Source: Isoperla grammatica
Taxonomy: Eukaryota > Arthropoda > Insecta > Plecoptera > Perlodidae
Length of the DNA stretch: 64,000 nt
Assembly: GCA_945910005.1 (NCBI GenBank)
Contig: OX246747.1
Span: forward strand, 34,257,635-34,321,634
Direction: 5' to 3'
Part shown: piece after piece, positions 14,801-23,800 of the stretch
Position numbering within the stretch: position 1 is the stretch's first letter
How the letters are laid out: each line of letters starts with the position of its first letter
Notes under the pieces: model-generated
The model's database searches: none
What the model saw: the letters and a program-made list of their open reading frames with translations, nothing else
What the model was told of the DNA's origin: nothing
Position numbers and translations under genes: made by a program

Positions 14801-17800
14801 ATCGCGAAATACTTTAGATTAATATGATTATAGAAATTATGTGGGCAAATTGTTAAATTTCACAAATTTTATTCCATGCGGATATGTCAATTATTCAAGA
14901 ACTTTTTACATATTATAATTATTAATTTCTGTTTGTTTTATCATAAATCATGAAGTGTTTATGCATCTCCGACCGGGGATTTTAAGATATATATGATTAA
15001 GGAAATTGTTGAATCCTAGTTAGAATAAATTTCAGTCTCACAATCAGTCTAAAAAATCAAAGATATTATCTAGAAAAGGCGTTCGCGAAAATTATGTAGA
15101 ATAAGGAAATGAATCGAACGATATTAAGTAAGTGAAATGAACATCTTAGGTAAAAGAGAAATTGTGCGGAATAATATAATAATGTAGATTTTGGATGATA
15201 AGAAATCGGAACTAAATCTAAAACATATCCTTAAATGTAACATGGAATATAACTTTCAAATTGCACATGCGTTTTGTATAATTTAATTCATTTCACATCG
15301 TGTGAGTTATAGTTTTCGGTATTCTTATTGTTTTGATTAATATGAAATAAATTGATTTTTTGTAATTAGTATTGTTGTTATAACACTCAAGTGCCTATCA
15401 TATACACCGTGAGCGCTCTCTGCCGTACCAATTAGAAACCATCATAAATTGGGGCGTTCTACATTTTAATAATCCAAGAAACTAACTATTTCTACTCAAA
15501 ACTAATCGATACAGAATTTCTTTTTAATAGAATTTCTTTACTATGATCACTTACGTACCCCAAAAAAATTTTACCACTGCAAACCCCCACAATTAATGCA
15601 ATTCACGCAAAATTAAATTTTACTGTAGTTTTAATAATTTAACAAAAATTTATTTGCAAATAGATTTAAAAAAAAGGATTTTACGTCCCAGAACATATAA
15701 ATCCAGAAATATATCAATACCGATAGGATACGTACCATATTATGATTTCCCAATTCAAAATGGCCACGCGTCCCTCCGCCACACTGAAGGTCTAGGATAT
15801 TAGTTCCTTGACATTCATGACGGTGTTTACTTTTCTCTTGAACCGGACTGTACACATGGGTGTGTGTGTTTGTACTGAAAGTGAAAAGTGCGTCGTAGGA
15901 GTTATCCACTGTGGGTTGAGAGACAGCTACAGGTTTGTCTGTCTTCTGTAATCTACTGTGTGTTATAATAGGTGGGCTGTAAAGCGTTCCATATGGAACA
16001 GCTGTTGGATTCACCGCTAATATTAATTAAAATCTTGCGAAATTAAGAACGAATGATACCTTTACGTCAAAAACTGCAGCAAATTGTCATGTTTTAATTA
16101 AATCTCAAGAATGGACCTCGAAATCAAAAATCTGATGAATAAGGATGCTGTGGTTTGGTAAGCCCTACAAACCGAATGATAAATATACTTTACATTATAA
16201 TCAGTATGACTGTGGTATCTATTTTATTAAATTATTAATGAAATAGGTATCACAGTAATACTGATTAGAATGTTAAATATATTCATAATTCAGTTTGTAG
16301 GGCTTACCAAACCAGAGCATCTCTATTTTTCAGATTTTCAATTTCGAGGTCCATTCTCGAGATATAATTAAAACATCATAATTTGCTGTGGTTTTTGACG
16401 TTAAGGTATCCTTACTCCCATACAGTGGCGGACCCACGAATATATTTCGAAAGGTTGTGGAAGGGTTAGTGGAATTACCACGGGATAAATATAATCAGGC
16501 AAAATGGATTCCCACAACTTAAAAAAATGATGTTTACGTTATATTGGGCCTATACGGTATAAGTTCACAATGTTTTAATATCACAATGGCCATATAGAGG
16601 GCAAAGTGTGTAGCCATTTGAGCTGTCAATAGAAGACTATTATGTGTATCACGAAATATGATAGTTTTATCACGTATATCCCCAAACATAGTTTACAAAA
16701 ATGATTATATTGGTGCCATTGTAAACTAGACGACTTTATGTTGCTTTTCAACTGTATTTTAATCAAACGCCATCTGTAACATTTCAATATTGAATCGCCA
16801 ATCAAAATTATAAACAAACATGGCGATTTTGGCAACATTACGGCCGCCAGGCACATTATGTGGATACCTCCTAATAATTTGAGGTTTTCTCACATTTAAA
16901 ACCTGATCTCCTCCCAGGACGAGTTTAAAGTTCAAATCTTGACCTACAAGGAATTCCGATTAGATTTTTTATGCGCATAACAGACAAGACTATAACTTAA
17001 ACTTTTTATAAGGGTTCCTCGATAACTTTATATTGTTTTAAACGCCCACTTTCTTTTTGATGGTTATTTTGTGTTTGGATTCTCCACGACGGTTGTAAAT
17101 CAGCTAAGAGGGAGAAATTAAGATTCCGTTGTGACAAATGACATTGTTAAGACACCGCCCATGTCCTTAACGTGTGTACTATTGTGTCGCCTGATTTGGA
17201 GTCTACAGACAAGGGACGTGGGTTCGAATCCCACATAATGATGAGAGATATGGCGATGAGAATGTATACTAGCGACGCCGTAAGAAGCGAGGTGTCCCCT
17301 GCAATTCTGAGAAGAGACGGTCGCTCCACACGGTCTATTTCAACGGTATTCACCGCGGTATTTCCCTATATCTGTATTGTTATTGTCGAATGCATTGACT
17401 GCACCAACCGTGAATGGAATGAGGAGGTTGGAGGATTGTACTTTTCGACAGGAGTAGGTTACGTGTCAGTACCAGGCTTTCCCTCCTCCCTTCTTCATTA
17501 TCATTCATCAACCTTCACTTATGAGGCTAAAGAGGGCATTGTGCCCTACACTGGCCTTCATTACAATAAAATAAATAAATATAAATACATATGCATTTTA
17601 TTTTGTTGGGGCAAGTTGGTTGACGATTAGTTTTTTGATGGAACGTCTTAAGAGTTAAGCGATGTCTCCTAAAACTTCTTACAAGTCATGGGATCATCTT
17701 TGATTGACGTTTAGGTTAAAGTTTAACAATGACGATGCAAGACTTGTAGATTTCCTTTTCCTGACTTTACTATCGCTATGACTTTGAACAAATGACTATC

Positions 17801-20800
17801 GAAAAGAAAGTGGCTGCCGGCCAGCTTGTGAGAAAGACAACATTTCACAAAACCCTTCGGAAATCTGTTACCTAAGAAGTTAAGCTGATGTTTTTATTGT
17901 TGTCTACTTCAACTGATTTTCACTTGGGGACATTAGAAAATTTATTGATTGCTTCGTTGCTGTGACGGTTAAGGCTGGTCCACACAGATTTTTAAGACAT
18001 ACGATTTAAGGTTTAACGCGTAGTCGTAAAGTTGGATCATAGGGAACACGTACTGGCGTTCACACAAAGTTTTAGTTTTAAGACGTTGTTTTCATTGTTG
18101 TTTTTAAAACAACGTCTTAAAACCTTATGCATTATGTCTTCAAAATCTGTGTGGACCAGCCTTTATAAAACCACTTAAGTTCGTCTTGTATATCAACATC
18201 CAAATTATTAATATTTCCATCCTTATTTTGTTTTTAATTTGTCGTTGTTGTTATTGTTATTATTATTCGCGTGTCCTAAATAAAAATAAATAAATAAATT
18301 CACATTTAGAGTCTACCCACTCAGTGATGAAACTGATTTTCAGTGGGGGACTTTAATTTAAAGCGCCTAAACCAACCCTGTAGGCTTCGAACACCATCGA
18401 CGAGTGAGCGATAACCAATCAAAGATCGATATTTCAAATACGAAACATATGAATCAGTGATTGGACAGTGCGAACACCTGCGGACAAATGTCAGAATCAA
18501 CAAGGCCGATTCAGAACAAATTTGAATTTATTTAGAACATCATCTCTGATAGACGAGATAATATTGATAATTGAAAAGACAAAATAAACACATAAATCAA
18601 TAGTTATTTATGTCGGAGGCTTGAGTGACGATTTCACTAATGGCTTAGGCGGGTAGGCGTGCCTTTAGCTGACACTAACACTCTCGTAGTGGGCGAGATA
18701 ACGCACGTCACTTTCTCGTGGTGGGCGAGACCTCTAGATCAGGTGGGATTATAAGTAACATGTGTATTGTGTATATGGACGTAGGCACAAGGTTGACTTG
18801 GGAGAATAGATGATTTTCAGAATTGATCTAGAGGGCCGTGATTAGCTCTATCTAAGAGTCCTTGATAGTTATGTTAAGGTGCATTTTTCACTGTTGTGCA
18901 TTGTTGTCATTGAAGATCGAGAGAGGGCCTTGATTTGCTCTATCTAAGGGTCCTAGATCAATTCTGACTGGGGTTGGAGCCCCCCGAAATCCCAGCTTTA
19001 ATTATACTCTGCAAATCGCCTAAATTTATGCAAAAAAATAAAGTAGATTTACATATTAATTTCTCTATTTGCTTAGTCGGGAAACAATCCCGTATAGGTG
19101 AAATTGTAAAAGTTGTAACAATATAGTAATTTTATTTAATATTGATTTTTGGAATTATTTTGAAATCGTATTTGGCGCTTTTGTAACCAGTATTCCGCTG
19201 AGCAAAGCGTCTTACCTTCTTCTTAAACACATTAAAACCACTTCAAAAATTCAGATTTCACAAAAATTTCCTGCGGCGCTATTGTGGAGGATATCCCCCC
19301 CCCCACACTCTTCATTGTGTCGTTTGTTGAGAGCACCTTTTAACAGTCATGTTCTACTCTGGGCAGCGTCCCCCGAAATATATTCCTACGTACGCCACTG
19401 CAACACACCACGTTACCATGACAACGCCGGGTAAATCCAACAAACACACTAGCTCAACCTTAATACGGTTATTCACATCGTAAAAATAAATTGCTTTAAA
19501 AACTTGGGAGGTACATTTAATCTCTCAGCCCAACCCATTGTGTGTTCAAGTCTGCCTACCTTTAACTATACCGTTATATGGGATTCTCTTTCTTTTTGCT
19601 TCTTTTTCGCATTGTGTTTTTATTTTATAGACAGAAGTATGTCGGGAAATATTTACGTAAAGCTATTAATCTTGATTTAATCAACTATGTAGGTAGGTAC
19701 AAAAGAGTGTTATGAATATTTTTAAATAGAAATAGTCCGAAAAATATTAATATAGTGTGAAATTCTGATGCCTGTTTTAGACAGTCCTAATTCCTTTTCC
19801 GATGCGTTCGTCATTGGTTCCTAGCCAATCAGGAATCGGTATTTCAAATTAATTTCAAAGGATAAAAAAACGTAATAAATCCTAACAATAAAAGAAGAAG
19901 ATACCTAATAATAATGACATATACAAAATATAAAACAAATTACAAAAGTATTTCAGTATTAAATAAAATATGGTAAGAAAATATGTTTAAAAAATTAACT
20001 GTTAAAGGAGAAGAAAAAACTAAAGTTACAACAAGAGAGAAAGAGAATAGATGGCTCCAAACTAAAAAATAAATAAAGTTTTAAAATAGAAAGTAATATA
20101 AAAAAAAAGTTAATAATTGACTATGAACAATTTTACATCTTCACATTATAGTTTCTAGACTGACTCGGGTAGTAAATAAGTACACGGTCATATCCGGTTC
20201 CGGTCGTTAGGCCCAACCCAAGGTTCGCAGAAGATGCTGGCTCGTTTATTTGTCATTATCTTTGTACGCCGACACGACATAAACGCTGCGGTTATGTAAT
20301 TGAGACTGTGTGAGGTGGTGGGTTTCCCATGGATAGGGCTTTGCTGTGTTTTCACATTCTAGTTTCTAGACTGACTCATATACGTAGTACATAGATAAAT
20401 TGAAGATGCAATACAATAATATTGAATACAAACATTGGAGGGGAGATGAAACACAATTTATTAAATATAAACAAGCAGAATTACATACATTCTTCGTGAA
20501 ATTTCCGAAGTGGATAACTTTTAACATTTAAACATAAAAATAAGACAAAAGCGTAAAGGTTAGACAATTCGAAAAGATAATACATATATACGATGATGAA
20601 AAAAGTTGAAAAAACCTCTTCGGAAAACATTGGAGGGGATGTGTAGGGTGAACACATACCAACATTCACATTATTCGTTTATTGATGATGGAATTGGAGC
20701 ATTCAAGCTATTTGTAGGATTTTAAGAGTTTTGATTGGTCGTTGTCATGGAGACAATAAGCGCTATTCAACGAATAAGTAGTTATTGGGACATTGTAAGA

Positions 20801-23800
20801 CTGGACCTAAGTATCGGTCTTACAATCTCCTAATAAGAAAGTTATTTGCAGCAATAAAGCTATTTGGAGGATTTCAAGGGTTTTGATTGGTCGTTGCCAT
20901 GGAGACAACAAGATATTCGACGAATAAGTAGTTATTGGGACATTGTAAGACTGGACCTAAGTATCGGTCTTACAATCTCCTAATAAGAAAGTTATTTGCA
21001 GCAATAAAGCTATTTGGAGGATTTCAAGGGCTTTGATTGGTGGTTGCCATGGAGACAACAAGATATTCGACGAATAAGTAGTTATTGGGACATTGTAAGA
21101 CTGGACCTAGGTGTAGCCTACCACGTGCGCGCGCGTGCCTTCCCTGACACGCTTACAAGCACGTCCAGAATATAATCATAGAGCAGACCGACCGCTACGA
21201 ACGGAAATCATTAAAAGCAGCATCATCATCATCACTTTTCGAACGAAATCCATCGATCGCGGTAGAGTTGCGGTCAACAACTCATCGTTTTCATCCTACC
21301 GAACCGAACCACAACAATAAATGCGTGCGCCACCTGCCGGCTGCCGCCAAAGAGGTTACAAAGATCACCTCATTCGACTCTATCGAAGAGTTTCGATATT
21401 AATCGAATGTAAACGCGTGTGCCACCTGCCGCCCGCCAAAGAGGTTACATAGATCACCTCATTCGACTCTATCGAAGAGTTTCGATATTAATCGAATGTA
21501 AACGCGTGTGCCACCTGCCGCCCGCCAAAGAGGTTACATAGATCACCTCATTCGACTATCGAAGAGTTTCGATATTAATCGAATGTAGACGCGTGCGCCA
21601 CCTGGCAACCGCCAAAGAGGTTAAAAAGATCACCTCATTCGACTATCGAAGAGTTTCGATATTAATCGAATGTAGACGCGTGTGCCACCAGTCCTGCCGC
21701 CCGCCAAAGAGGTTAGAAAGATCAACTCCACCTCCTCCTCTTACACAGGAAAGTCTTCTTCGACATCGAATGTAGAAAGATGCGTTTGCCACCTGGCAAC
21801 CGCCAAAGAGGTCAAACAAAGATCAGCTCCTACGGGAAACTCTTTGACTTTCGATATTAATCGAACTTTTCCTTCGAATTTAAAAATCTCGTCTTGTTGA
21901 TTTCCGCATTCCACGAAACTGTGGAGTAGGGAGGATGGGTATAATGATTAGTGTTTTGAGTTATCGTAGATTGGAATCGAGTTTTAGAATTCTGGTGGAA
22001 ACTGGAGATGTTTTCACGTTCAGAAAAAAAAGATTGTAATTACCAAAAAGCGTTTAATTTCGAAGAACGATCTACCTACCTATACAAGATATTTTGATTT
22101 GATTATTTCGTGTTTAGCGACGTACTTGAAAACTAGGTCATAATATGACTTCGGGAGGTGATTGGAGGAAAGGGACAAATAGGAGGACGCAAAGGAAAAG
22201 ATCATTGTAAAGACAAAACAAGGATCTCATTTCGTCCCTGTTGGCAAAATCATACTGGGCCGACTTCTCCCCCGGGTCCAGCCGGGAAATGAGATAATTT
22301 AATTCCTGTATTGTATATTATTGTTTTGATTTACACATTTGTTGTTTTTGTTTTGTTTTTTATGGTCTTGTTTTGTTTGTGTTGTTTGTTTTTTGCAAGT
22401 CTAAAACGTGTCCTGATGCAAAGGCGCAAGGCGCCATTTAAATGGCGCCTTGCGCCTTTTAAGATGGACTGATAGGATTCATAATCTGTCGAAAAATTTT
22501 AAAAGTCGTATTTCATAAAACAATTTTCACAATATTTTGCCATTATTGAATTAGGATGAACGACGCTGCTTCTTCGTAAAATTGCGTTGCATTGCCAATT
22601 GAGTGCTTCATTCATTCCAAACTCGGTACCCAAGAGGTTAAAAAGCAACGAAGCAAATTTGTTCTGAATCGGCCTTGTTGATTCTGGCATTTGTCCGCAG
22701 GTGTCCAATCACTGATTCATGTGTTTCATATTTGAAATATAGATATTTGATTGGTTATCGCTCCCTCGTCGATGGTGTTTGGAGCCTACAGGGTTGGTTT
22801 AGGCCCGGTATTATAACGCCTGGCTAAATATTTAGCCCACCGCTAACTTGTTTTCTCCATGGCAACCGCCAATCAGAACCGTGGTTTCAAAGGAGAAAAT
22901 ACTTTAGCGGTGGTATAAAACATTTAGCCTGGCGTTGTAATACCGGGCCTTAGAGCCCCAATGAAAATCAGTCTTGTTACCGAGTATAGGTAGACTCTAT
23001 AAATACGAATTAATTTATTTAAAACTCTTGTCTCGTTGCAGTTATCCAGGAGCTCTGTGACAGCAACGGCGTCCACCCCTCGTGGCTGCTCTGGCATCTT
23101 GTTCCTCATATATGTATCTAGCATCCCTTAGAGGCTCACAAGTGGTTGCTTGTCTCAATGTCTTGTCTCGTTGTTGCAGTTATCCAGGAGCTCTGCGACA
23201 GCAACGGCGTGCACCCCTCGTGGCTGCTCTGGCATCTTGTTCCTCATATATGTATCTAGCATCCCTTAGAGGCTCACAAGTGGTTGCGTGTCTCAACGTC
23301 TTGTCTCGTTGTTGCAGTTATCCAGGAGCTCTGCGACAGCAACGGCGTGCACCCCTCGTGGCTGCTCTGGCATCTTGTTCCTCATATATGTATCTAGCAT
23401 CCCTTAGAGGCTCACAAGTGGTTGCGTGTCTCAACGTCTTGTCTCGTTGTTGCAGTTATCCAGGAGCTCTGCGACAGTAACGGCGTGCACCCCTCGTGGC
23501 TGCTCTGGCATCTTGTTCCTCATATATGTATCTAGCATCCCTTAGAGGCTCACAAGTGGTTGCGTGTCTCAACGTCTTGTCTCGTTGTTGCAGTTATCCA
23601 GGAGCTCTGTGACAGCAACGGCGTGCACCCCTCGTGGCTGCTCTGGCATCTTGTTCCTCATATATGTATCTAGCATCCCTTAGAGGCTCACAAGTGGTTG
23701 CGTGTCTCAACGTCTTGTCTCGTTGTTGCAGTTATCCAGGAGCTCTGTGACAGCAACGGCGTGCACCCCTCGTGGCTGCTCTGGCATCTTGTTCCTCATA

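Noticed and set aside
23082..23480. 132-codon frame with threefold repeated peptide
   Set aside because: It reads through the 138-bp pseudo-exon array in the wrong frame relative to the ZP exon.
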